A DNA stretch of 64,000 nucleotides from Myxosarcina sp. GI1 (GTDB taxonomy: Bacteria > Cyanobacteriota > Cyanobacteriia > Cyanobacteriales > Xenococcaceae), in NCBI RefSeq assembly GCF_000756305.1, contig NZ_JRFE01000001.1, positions 43,506-107,505 of the forward strand, given 5' to 3'. Numbering within the stretch: position 1 is the first letter of the stretch; each line of letters starts with the position of its first letter. Below are positions 7,765 through 15,818 of this stretch, piece by piece. The notes under the pieces are model-generated. The model saw nothing but the letters and a program-made list of their open reading frames with translations, made no database searches and was not told the origin of the DNA. A program made the translations under genes and the position numbers.

Positions 7765-9063
7765 TTAAACTGTATTGCTAAAAAATTGAGAATCTTCAGA
7801 GACAATTTCTGTTTCTAGTCTTTGGTAATAAGCCAGGAGACTAGCCGCAATTTGCTGCCAGCTAAATTTAGCTAATACTCTTTGGCGACCTGCCTTACCC
7901 AGGGATTTTCTCAAAGATTGGTTTTCTAGCAACTCCATTATGGCATCGGTTAAATTTTTGGCATCTGCCGCTACTAACAAGCCAGTTTTTCTATGCTCGA
8001 CAGTTTCTACCATGCCACCAATTTTATTGGCAATTACAGGTGTTTCTGTTGACATGGCTTCGATTAAACTCATGCCCAAAGCTTCGCTAAGAGAAGGATT
8101 AATTAAAATATCGGCATCCCAATAGTAAGGTAATAGTTCTTCTTGGCTCATGCCGCCAAGAAATTCTACTTGCGATCGCCAGCGATCGGGTATTCTATTC
8201 TTTAATTGTTCGAGGTAACTACCAGTATAAAAAGGTTCTAAGGCTGTTACCCGAGGATCGTTGCTAAAATCCAACAACAGTTCTCTAGCAACTACAATTT
8301 CAGGTCCTACTAGTTTTAATTTTGTCTGGGGATATTTTTTGACTACCTGTAAAAAAGCATCAATCAGTAAATGCAAGCCTTTTTCGGGAGAAATTCTGCC
8401 AACAAACAGCAATGTTTGCGAACTACTATTACTATCTTTTGCTACTCTATGGTTGGGTGATGGCACAAAATAATTACTGTATACACCGTTGTATACAGTT
8501 TGACATTTCCCTCTATATTCGGGAAAGCGATCGCGTATTAAATTTACAATATGATTGCTACAGCCCAGAATCAGATCGGCTTTGTCAATGCGTTTGGCAA
8601 CTGTAGCGCGATCTAAATCGCTCAACCATTCACAATGCAGGTGTAATACTATTTTTGTTTGGGGATTAAACGCCCGCACAATCGGTACGAACTGCGAAAA
8701 GTTATGGATGTGAACGATATCAAATTGCCTTTTTCTAATTTCCAAAGCTACTTGCAAAATATAGCCAAGAGCAAACAGCGGTGAAGCAAAATAAGGTAGA
8801 TGCGAATTCAGTTTAAGCTTTTTTTCCAGAACTCGAAAAACTTTAAATAGTTTGTCTGGTAAAGAAGATATACCGCAATAATAAATTCCGTTGTGGCAAG
8901 TTAGAAATCGCTCGATATCTTTATTCTTAAGACCGAAAAAAAACACCTCGGCATCGCGTTTTAAACAACGACAAATTTGCTCTGTCCAAATACCTGTAGA
9001 ATCACTCCCTTGAGGTGGAATAGCAAGCGTCCAAGGTTGATTGATGAAAGCTATTTTCATCAT
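7765..9063 (-). CDS. GT4-type (GT-B fold) glycosyltransferase
   Basis: 432 residues. The C-terminal Rossmann domain begins with LLFVGRISPEKGLHLLIDAF (~218-237) and has the retaining-GT4 E-x7-E motif at E327/E335 in SLSEALGMSLIEAM, followed by GG-M-VE-V typical of nucleotide-sugar binding. The N-terminal domain opens with MKIAFINQPW and ends in a CSNHIVNLIRDRFP acceptor-side helix. Donor and acceptor cannot be read from sequence. First gene of the minus-strand run with the PIG-L and FkbM genes. Two ATG codons are adjacent at 9063 and 9060; neither has a clear Shine-Dalgarno. Confidence 0.88.
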   Translation of the reverse strand: MMKIAFINQPWTLAIPPQGSDSTGIWTEQICRCLKRDAEVFFFGLKNKDIERFLTCHNGIYYCGISSLPDKLFKVFRVLEKKLKLNSHLPYFASPLFALGYILQVALEIRKRQFDIVHIHNFSQFVPIVRAFNPQTKIVLHLHCEWLSDLDRATVAKRIDKADLILGCSNHIVNLIRDRFPEYRGKCQTVYNGVYSNYFVPSPNHRVAKDSNSSSQTLLFVGRISPEKGLHLLIDAFLQVVKKYPQTKLKLVGPEIVVARELLLDFSNDPRVTALEPFYTGSYLEQLKNRIPDRWRSQVEFLGGMSQEELLPYYWDADILINPSLSEALGMSLIEAMSTETPVIANKIGGMVETVEHRKTGLLVAADAKNLTDAIMELLENQSLRKSLGKAGRQRVLAKFSWQQIAASLLAYYQRLETEIVSEDSQFFSNTV

Positions 9064-9358
9064 GTATATTTTTTAAACCAATTCATTGAATATATAATTC
9101 TATATTAATAAAATAATTGGTCGCAGATAGCAATATATCTTTTTATAGATAACTACAGCAACAATAGGCTTTATTAAAGTGCAAATCCAAATTGGGCAAG
9201 GTTTAGTGAAACTATTAGTAATTTGTACCTAACTAAACTAGAGTATATTCAAAAAATACTGTACATTCAACGGTTACGATATACATCAGTTACTAAAGCT
9301 TGTTTTTGTAGTTTAAAAAATTTGAAAATAAATTTAATTTTTTTCTAAATCAAATCTA
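9064..9358. other. Divergent intergenic region of the glycan cluster
   Basis: 295 strongly A/T-rich bases between the glycosyltransferase (minus) and the flippase (plus), so it should contain both promoters. No gene and no confident promoter boxes picked out. Confidence 0.4.
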
Positions 9359-10633
9359 ATGTTCCGAGCGATTAAAAGTGTTATCAATAAGATTGCTAAA
9401 AAAACTCTGGTCAAAAATGCTTTATGGGATCTGCTGGCGAAGATAGTTAGTTTAGCAATTCAAGCGGTTTATTTTGCCTTAATCACTCGGGCTTTAGGTA
9501 CGGAAGGGTACGGTCTTTTTATCGGAATTACTTCTATGGCAGCTTTGGTGTTTCCCTTTGCTAATTTTGGCAGTGGCGACATTTTAATTCAGGAGAGTTC
9601 TCGCAACAAAAGATTATTTGCCAACTACTGGGGTAATGGACTAATAATTATTTTCGCTGCTAGTGTAATTTTGATTGCAATCGTATGGGCGATCGCGCCA
9701 CTATTGCTGGAAGAAGGTGCCAATAATTTAGCAATACTGGCAATTTTAATCACCGATCTCTTGGGGCTTTCGTTATTTGACTTTAGTGCCAAAGCTTTTA
9801 TGTCAATTAACTTAATCAAAAACTCGTCGGTGCTGCAAACGCTCAATGCTTTTAATAAGTTAATAGCTGCTTTAATATTGTATTTTAGCTTCAAGCAACC
9901 AGTTTTATTAAACTGGGCTTATTTATATTTAGCAGCCGCAGTAGTTACATCAGCTATAAGCATTTTCTGGGTTAGTAAAACTATCGACAAACCCAAACCT
10001 CGCCTCAATAAAATAAAGTTCGGAATGCAGCGTGGAGTTCATTTTGCTATTGGCGAGTCTGCAAGCAAAATCAACTCCCATATAGATAAAACTATGCTAG
10101 CTAGCATGGCAACTTTAGAAGCTACGGGAATTTATGGCGCAGCCTATCGTTTTATTGATATTGCCTGCGTTCCTTTTTACGCAATTTTAGTCGTATCCTA
10201 TCCCAAATTTTTTCAACACGGAGTATCGGGAATTAGAGGTTGTTTGCCCTTGTTAAAGCGTTTATTGCCAGTTATCAGCATTTATGGCGTGGTTATTGGC
10301 TGTGGTTGTTGGCTGTTGGCACCTTTGGTTCCGATTATTTTAGGTGCGGAATATCAAGAAGCAATCTATACCTTGAAGTGGTTAGCACCAATTCCCTTAA
10401 TTAGTGGTTTGCAGTTACTATTAGCCGATACACTTACGGGAGCGGGGTTTCAAACCATACGCAGTAAAATTCAAGTAACTACAGCAGTAGGAAATGGCTT
10501 ATTAAATCTCTGGTTAATTCCTCAGTTTTCTTGGCTGGGGGCTGCCTGGGCAACTCTTGCTTCTGATAGTTTTAGAGTAGTGGGCTTATTACTGGCAGTA
10601 ATATTTCTCTATCGTCGAAGTGTTTCCCAATAG
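9359..10633 (+). CDS. Wzx-type oligosaccharide flippase / polysaccharide biosynthesis protein
   Basis: 424 residues, almost entirely membrane helices (about 12 by eye). The N-terminus, LWDLLAKIVSLAIQAVYFALITRALGTEGYGLFIGI, is the classic start of the MATE/MOP polysaccharide-export family. The charged sequence GESASKINSHIDKTMLASM near the middle is also typical. It would flip a lipid-linked oligosaccharide across the inner membrane. It diverges from the GT4/PIG-L/FkbM run, and the four genes plausibly form one glycan locus; no polymerase or initiating transferase is nearby, so other genes must lie elsewhere. Confidence 0.85.
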   Translation: MFRAIKSVINKIAKKTLVKNALWDLLAKIVSLAIQAVYFALITRALGTEGYGLFIGITSMAALVFPFANFGSGDILIQESSRNKRLFANYWGNGLIIIFAASVILIAIVWAIAPLLLEEGANNLAILAILITDLLGLSLFDFSAKAFMSINLIKNSSVLQTLNAFNKLIAALILYFSFKQPVLLNWAYLYLAAAVVTSAISIFWVSKTIDKPKPRLNKIKFGMQRGVHFAIGESASKINSHIDKTMLASMATLEATGIYGAAYRFIDIACVPFYAILVVSYPKFFQHGVSGIRGCLPLLKRLLPVISIYGVVIGCGCWLLAPLVPIILGAEYQEAIYTLKWLAPIPLISGLQLLLADTLTGAGFQTIRSKIQVTTAVGNGLLNLWLIPQFSWLGAAWATLASDSFRVVGLLLAVIFLYRRSVSQ

Positions 10634-10828
10634 TTACATGAAATCTAAAAAAGAATGCTACACATCGGGTAACGAGGTAACGGGGAGCGATCTTCTGGTA
10701 GATTGAAATCCCTAAGTCCCCAATTTCTTAAAACAATTATTTGTAGCAAACATTCAAGTATTTCATATTACTTTATAGTGTAAGTCCTATACTAGTGAAT
10801 CTATGCTAGGTTTTATAATTAATTTTTT

Positions 10829-12133
10829 ATGTGGGACTTAATTGAATCGATTCTGTGGTGGCTGTTTATTGCTTTTCTGGTACTCAGCCTAATTATCTTC
10901 GTTGGTTTCTATCTGCGTGGTGCATTTCGCGAACCCCTGAGATATCGAGTTAAAAACCCTCCTCATCCAGAAGCTGCGCGTTTTCCTCTTACTTTAGCCA
11001 GTATTTCTAATTCTTTTGTGACTAAAGGAGTAATTACCAATTTTTGGAATGATGTCAGTGCTATTCAACAGGCTCGCTTGGATGCGATCGCTCAAGCGCA
11101 GCATACCATAGATTTTGAAACCTTTTTTATGACTCCTGGAAAACGCGCCGATAATTTTGCTGCGGCGATCGCCGAACGAGCCAGTGCAGGGGTCAAAGTA
11201 AGACTAGTAGTAGATAGTTATGGCACTAAAGACATCTCTGAGAAATACTGGCAACGTTTAAAAAGAAGCGGTATCGAAATATCTTTTTTTAACCCGTTTA
11301 ACTGGAAAGCACCTTTGGATTATGCAGGACGTACCCACCGCAAGCTATTACTAATCGACAGCAAGTTTGGCTTGGTAGGAGGTGCGGGAATTTCCGATAT
11401 GTGGGACGGTACGGAAAAAAAAGACGATGCTCAACCCTGGTTAGATGTCGAAATGCGTATCGAAGGAGAAATTGTTTCTATACTAGAGGGGGTTTTTTCT
11501 CAACACTGGACTTTTGACGATGGAGTAGCCAATCTTGCCAGAGAGAAATTAGATAACCTAGAGCCAGAACGAGAAAATCACCTGATGTTAGTGATACCAG
11601 GTGCCAACCCTAAAATTCGTTTTTCACCAATTAAAGCTTTTAAATATAACAGTATTATTGCGGCTCGTAAGCGTATCTGGCTGGCTAGTCCTTATTTTCT
11701 TCCCGATGAAAATTCTATCGATCTGTTGATAGCGGCAAAAAAAACTGGCTTAGATGTGCGGATTTTAACTACCAGCGAACGCAGCGATAAAAAACCCGTT
11801 TATTATGCTTCTTACGAACACTGTGGCAGATTGTTAAAAGGAGGTGTGGAAATCTATGAATTTCAGCCTAGCATGACCCATGCTAAATTGCTGCTAATTG
11901 ACGATCTTTGGGCGACTACGGGTAGTGCTAATTTCGACCCTCGTAGCTTTTCTCATAACGATGAATTAGATATTTGTAGCGCACAGCCTGAATTAGTTAA
12001 GGGCATTAAAGCGACCTTTGAAAAAGGTTTTGCTCAAAGCAAGCGTATTACCTATGAAGAATGGCAAAAGCGTTCTTTATTAAAACATCGCGTGTTGGGA
12101 AATATAGTTGATTTTTTCCAGTGGCAACTTTAG
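10829..12133 (+). CDS. Phospholipase D-family protein, cardiolipin-synthase type
   Basis: 434 residues. An N-terminal membrane helix (about 8-30) anchors it. Two HxKx4D motifs are present: HRKLLLID (H170) and HAKLLLID (H351), each followed by the usual G-G or G-S-A-N-F-D asparagine/serine-bearing strand (TTGSANFDPRS). This matches bacterial cardiolipin synthases, which join two phosphatidylglycerol molecules, though other PLD-fold lipases look alike. Cyanobacteria usually have little cardiolipin, so substrate is open. The stop codon TAG at 12131-12133 shares two bases with the stop of the converging aldo/keto reductase gene. Confidence 0.78.
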   Translation: MWDLIESILWWLFIAFLVLSLIIFVGFYLRGAFREPLRYRVKNPPHPEAARFPLTLASISNSFVTKGVITNFWNDVSAIQQARLDAIAQAQHTIDFETFFMTPGKRADNFAAAIAERASAGVKVRLVVDSYGTKDISEKYWQRLKRSGIEISFFNPFNWKAPLDYAGRTHRKLLLIDSKFGLVGGAGISDMWDGTEKKDDAQPWLDVEMRIEGEIVSILEGVFSQHWTFDDGVANLAREKLDNLEPERENHLMLVIPGANPKIRFSPIKAFKYNSIIAARKRIWLASPYFLPDENSIDLLIAAKKTGLDVRILTTSERSDKKPVYYASYEHCGRLLKGGVEIYEFQPSMTHAKLLLIDDLWATTGSANFDPRSFSHNDELDICSAQPELVKGIKATFEKGFAQSKRITYEEWQKRSLLKHRVLGNIVDFFQWQL

Positions 12134-13311
12134 CTTTGAGAAAGACGCTGTACCTCTTTGCCGCCAAGCAGGCGATCGCTTTCAATTAAGAGATCGGGGA
12201 TTTTATCGGCATAGGGACTGTCAGCCAAACACGATTGCAATTTGCGGCGATCGATCCTTTTAGCTTTGGCACCAGGAAACCAGTCACCGCCGTTACCCAA
12301 TAGGTTATAACGCCCTTGACTAAACTCAAGCAGATCGTACGCTAAAGTGAGATTTCGCAGCCAGAGAATTACGGGTATATTTATCTTGCCTGGTGTTTTT
12401 TCATAGTTCGGCAGACCAATTCGCCAATTGCGTACCCAGTCTTCCCCTAACACGGCGATCGCCTCTCGTTCTAAGCGTTCTAAAATAGGCGGTAAAATTT
12501 CAGACGCTCGCTCTAGTAAAGGCAAGACTTTGAGATGTTCGTCAAAATCAGATGGTCTGGCTGCACCGATGCTAAGAGTGTGTACTTGAGGATGAGACAG
12601 GCAAAATAAGTCGTTAAACATCATGGGACTTAGTGGCTGGCAAAGTTCGACCAACTTCTGAGGCGGATTGTATAACTGTCCTCCTTTATCTGAAGGGGAA
12701 ATAATAAATACTCCCATATCTTGACGCTGTGCGGCTTCAATTGCCGACCAGTTCCACTGATTGATGTAGTACCAGTGCAGATTGACGTAGTCAAATAAAC
12801 CCGTTTCGATAGTTTTAGTAATTATTTCTGTCGAACCGTGAGTAGAAAAACCGATAAACCTCACTTTACCTTCTTGCTGAAGCTGTTTGGCAACTTCCCA
12901 ACAGCCGCCAGGACGAACGCTTTGCTTGAGTTTAATCTCGTTATTGATCCCGTGAATGCCTAGTAGATCTACATAATCTAATTGCAAAAAGTTGAGAGAC
13001 TGTTGAAACTGGCGGCGAAATTCTTTAGGGTCTGGTTTGGGAGATATTTTGGTTTGAAAGATAAATTTATCTCTGGGTAGTTGGGGTAAAACTCGTCCTA
13101 ACTGCATCTCGGAACTACCATAACCCCTTGCAGTTTCGATATGATTGATGCCAAGTTCGAGGGCGCGATGAATAGTAGCTTCCAAATTGTGTTGATTGGC
13201 GGCAGGAATTTGCGACTGCGGTAAATCTTGCCACTTATACTGATATCTCATCCCCCCACAGGAAAATACGGGCATTGATAATTCCGTGCGTCCAAATCGC
13301 CTATATTGCAT
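12130..13311 (-). CDS. Aldo/keto reductase
   Basis: 393 residues from the ATG at 13311 (a TTG two codons earlier is also in frame). The catalytic tetrad can be traced: tyrosine in ETARGYGSSE, lysine in FQTKISP, and histidine in LGIHGIN; the aspartate would fall in the preceding barrel strand. NADPH-binding features follow in SIGAARPSDFDEHL. The C-terminal ~110 residues are longer than in core aldo/keto reductases and resemble the cyanobacterial branch often annotated as a predicted oxidoreductase; there is no ferredoxin-type CxxC cluster motif. Monocistronic as far as the context shows. Substrate unknown. Confidence 0.82.
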   Translation of the reverse strand: MQYRRFGRTELSMPVFSCGGMRYQYKWQDLPQSQIPAANQHNLEATIHRALELGINHIETARGYGSSEMQLGRVLPQLPRDKFIFQTKISPKPDPKEFRRQFQQSLNFLQLDYVDLLGIHGINNEIKLKQSVRPGGCWEVAKQLQQEGKVRFIGFSTHGSTEIITKTIETGLFDYVNLHWYYINQWNWSAIEAAQRQDMGVFIISPSDKGGQLYNPPQKLVELCQPLSPMMFNDLFCLSHPQVHTLSIGAARPSDFDEHLKVLPLLERASEILPPILERLEREAIAVLGEDWVRNWRIGLPNYEKTPGKINIPVILWLRNLTLAYDLLEFSQGRYNLLGNGGDWFPGAKAKRIDRRKLQSCLADSPYADKIPDLLIESDRLLGGKEVQRLSQS

Positions 13312-13370
13312 AACCAAGCCAAAATGTTTTTTGTTAATAACCGTCTGTAAATATTATTATTACCAAAATT

Positions 13371-14051
13371 ATGAGAATACTTTTAGTTGATGATGAAACT
13401 GAATTGAGCGATCCTCTTTTTCGAGTTTTGACTAGAGAAGGATATCGTGTAGATGTAGCCGATAATGGACGCTTGGGAACCGAGTTGGCATTGCAGAACC
13501 ATTACGATCTTTTAATTTTAGACTGGATGCTGCCGCAAAAGTCTGGTCTGGAAATTTGTCGCGAACTGCGATCGCATTCTCTGTCTACTCCAGTATTATT
13601 TCTGACTGCCAAAGATACTATTGACGATCGCGTCGATGGCTTGGATGCGGGTGCGGATGATTATATAGTTAAGCCTTTTGAACTGAGAGAATTACTCGCC
13701 AGAGTAAGGGCTTTACTCCGTAGATCGGCTAATTTAGAAACTGAAAATAGCAGCAATAAACTCAAGCTAGGGGATCTCGAACTCGATTTAGATAACCAAA
13801 TTGCCTATCGTCAGGGAAAAGCGATCGATCTATCTACCAAAGAAATCGAACTTTTAAGATATTTTATGGAACGTCAGGATCGCCTCCTAACCCATGAGGA
13901 GATCTATAATCATTTGTGGCGTAAAAACGAACAACCTAGCAGTAACGTTTTAGCAGCTTTAATTCGCCTGTTGCGTCGTAAAATCGAGATCGAAGGTGAA
14001 GAGCGTTTGATACATACCGTTTACGGTAAAGGATATCGCTTTGGACGTTAG
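13371..14051 (+). CDS. OmpR/PhoB-family response regulator
   Basis: 226 residues. The receiver domain holds the acidic pair DD (7-8), the phosphoacceptor D51 in LILDWMLP, T79 and K101 in YIVKPF. The C-terminal winged-helix domain (about 128-224) ends with the PhoB-like wing TVYGKGYRFGR. It is a DNA-binding transcription factor. No histidine kinase lies next to it, so it is an orphan in this window. mtnA follows after 10 bases on the same strand, which makes co-transcription likely and may mean the regulator and the salvage enzymes share a promoter. Confidence 0.88.
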   Translation: MRILLVDDETELSDPLFRVLTREGYRVDVADNGRLGTELALQNHYDLLILDWMLPQKSGLEICRELRSHSLSTPVLFLTAKDTIDDRVDGLDAGADDYIVKPFELRELLARVRALLRRSANLETENSSNKLKLGDLELDLDNQIAYRQGKAIDLSTKEIELLRYFMERQDRLLTHEEIYNHLWRKNEQPSSNVLAALIRLLRRKIEIEGEERLIHTVYGKGYRFGR

Positions 14052-14061
14052 GCAATTAACA

Positions 14062-15177
14062 ATGAAAATTAACAACAAACACTACCATACCATTTGGGTC
14101 GATGATGAGAATACCCAACTCATTCAGGTCTTCGATCAGAGGTTCTTTCCCCATGAAATTAAAACTTTTGACATCACCAACACTGATGAGGCGGCATTTG
14201 CTATTAAGGAAATGGTAGTCAGGGGCGCGCCGTTAATTGGGGTAACAGCAGCCTATGGTATGTATTTAGGCTGTATTGAAGCCAAGGATCGCAGCGATCG
14301 CCAAGGGTATTTAACTCAGGTTGCTAACAAATTAAATGCCACCCGTCCCACAGCAGTAAACCTCTCCTGGGCAATTAAAGAAATCCAGCAGGCATTATCT
14401 GTCAGCGACGATCCAGACGAAAAAATTGCCATTGCTCTGGCTAAAGCCAATCAAATAAAGCAGGATGATATTGAGGTTTGTTACCGTATCGGTCAGCATG
14501 GGTTAAAGATTATTCAAACCATCGCCGCTCGCAAAAATAGAGATGGAACTAAACCAGTAAATATCCTCACCCATTGTAACGCTGGTTGGTTAGCCACTAT
14601 CGATTGGGGTACTGCCACCGCACCCATTTACCAAGCTCATGAGGCAGGTATTAACGTCCATGTTTGGGTAGATGAAACTCGTCCTAGAAATCAGGGGGCA
14701 AACCTCACGGCGTTTGAACTAAATCAGCAGAATGTACCCCATACCCTAATTAACGATAATACGGGGGGGCATTTGATGCAGCATGGCATGGTAGATCTGG
14801 TTCTCGTCGGCACAGATCGCACCGCCCGAAATGGCGATGTAGCCAATAAAATTGGTACTTATCTCAAGGCACTGGCTGCCCATGACAACCAGGTTCCTTT
14901 TTACGTTGCCTTACCTTCATCGACGTTAGATTGTTCTATTGAAAATGGCGTGCGGGATATTCCCATTGAAACCAGGGATGAAAAGGAAGTGAAATATATT
15001 CAAGGTAGAGTAAACGGGGAAATTAAGTCCGTGTTGCTCTGTCCCGAAACCACGCCAGCAGCAAATTACGGTTTCGATGTCACTCCCGCTAAATATGTGA
15101 CTGGATTAATCACCGAACGGGGAGTTTGTGCTGCTTCTGAAGAGGGTATAAAACAATTGTTTCCAGAAAAATTTTAA
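14062..15177 (+). CDS. mtnA: S-methyl-5-thioribose-1-phosphate isomerase MtnA
   Basis: 371 residues from ATG 14062; an in-frame TTG at 14041 overlaps the preceding gene and is less likely. MtnA converts 5-methylthioribose-1-phosphate to the ribulose isomer in methionine/MTA salvage and can also act on the 5-deoxyribose analogue. Seen: VVRGAPLIGVTAAYGM near the N-terminus, the catalytic cysteine in LTHCNAGWLAT (C172), and the catalytic aspartate in VLVGTDRTARNGDVANKIGTY (D252). Length is normal for the family. A class II aldolase gene starts 4 bases after its stop, pointing to the shunt version of the pathway. Confidence 0.95.
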   Translation: MKINNKHYHTIWVDDENTQLIQVFDQRFFPHEIKTFDITNTDEAAFAIKEMVVRGAPLIGVTAAYGMYLGCIEAKDRSDRQGYLTQVANKLNATRPTAVNLSWAIKEIQQALSVSDDPDEKIAIALAKANQIKQDDIEVCYRIGQHGLKIIQTIAARKNRDGTKPVNILTHCNAGWLATIDWGTATAPIYQAHEAGINVHVWVDETRPRNQGANLTAFELNQQNVPHTLINDNTGGHLMQHGMVDLVLVGTDRTARNGDVANKIGTYLKALAAHDNQVPFYVALPSSTLDCSIENGVRDIPIETRDEKEVKYIQGRVNGEIKSVLLCPETTPAANYGFDVTPAKYVTGLITERGVCAASEEGIKQLFPEKF

Positions 15178-15181
15178 CAAG

Positions 15182-15802
15182 ATGAACGATCGCAACCTAG
15201 ACTTTGACGAAGGATATATTAAGTTCGATCTCACTTGGCGCAAGCAGCCATTATCTATTCGGGTGCCAACCGAACTTATGGCATGGCGCGATCGCTTTTA
15301 TGAACTAAAGCAGATTGGTTATTATGCCGATCTTGGGATTGGTTATGGGAATATCAGCATTAAAACCACAGCAGGCATTTTAATTTCAGGAACCCAAACA
15401 GGAAATATTTATCCAATCGGGAAAGAGCATTTTACCTTAGTGACAGAGTACGATCTACGGCAAAATAGAGTAAAGTGCCTTGGACCGATTAAAGCTTCAT
15501 CAGAATCGATGACTCATAGTGCGGTTTACGACGCAGATTCCGAAATTAAAGCGATCGTTCACGGTCATAATTTGGCTTTGTGGCGGATATTGAAAGGAAA
15601 AGTTCCCACTACAGCAGAGGATGTTCCCTATGGAACTCCTGCTATGGCAGAAGAAATTATTAGGCTATTTACGAAAACAAAGGTGAAGGAAGAGAAAATT
15701 ATTATTATGGCAGGACATGAAGAGGGCATTATTACCTTTGGTAAAGATTTAACCGAAGCAGGTAATGTGTTGCTGAACTTCTTGCAATACGTGGCGGAAT
15801 AG
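15182..15802 (+). CDS. Class II aldolase/adducin-family protein, probable MTRu-1-P/deoxyribulose-1-P aldolase or MtnB
   Basis: 206 residues. The zinc site is intact: H127 and H129 in IVHGHN, H179 in MAGHEEG, and a catalytic-type E108 in KASSESMTH. It follows mtnA by 4 bases and is surely co-translated. Two pathway roles fit: MtnB dehydratase (universal methionine salvage) or the Ald2-type aldolase of the DHAP shunt, which splits methylthioribulose- or deoxyribulose-1-phosphate into dihydroxyacetone phosphate and an aldehyde. No mtnC/mtnD partners are nearby, which slightly favours the shunt; this is inference. There is no nearby kinase or phosphorylase gene either. Confidence 0.72.
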   Translation: MNDRNLDFDEGYIKFDLTWRKQPLSIRVPTELMAWRDRFYELKQIGYYADLGIGYGNISIKTTAGILISGTQTGNIYPIGKEHFTLVTEYDLRQNRVKCLGPIKASSESMTHSAVYDADSEIKAIVHGHNLALWRILKGKVPTTAEDVPYGTPAMAEEIIRLFTKTKVKEEKIIIMAGHEEGIITFGKDLTEAGNVLLNFLQYVAE

Positions 15803-15818
15803 AAGTGCCGAGTGGCAG

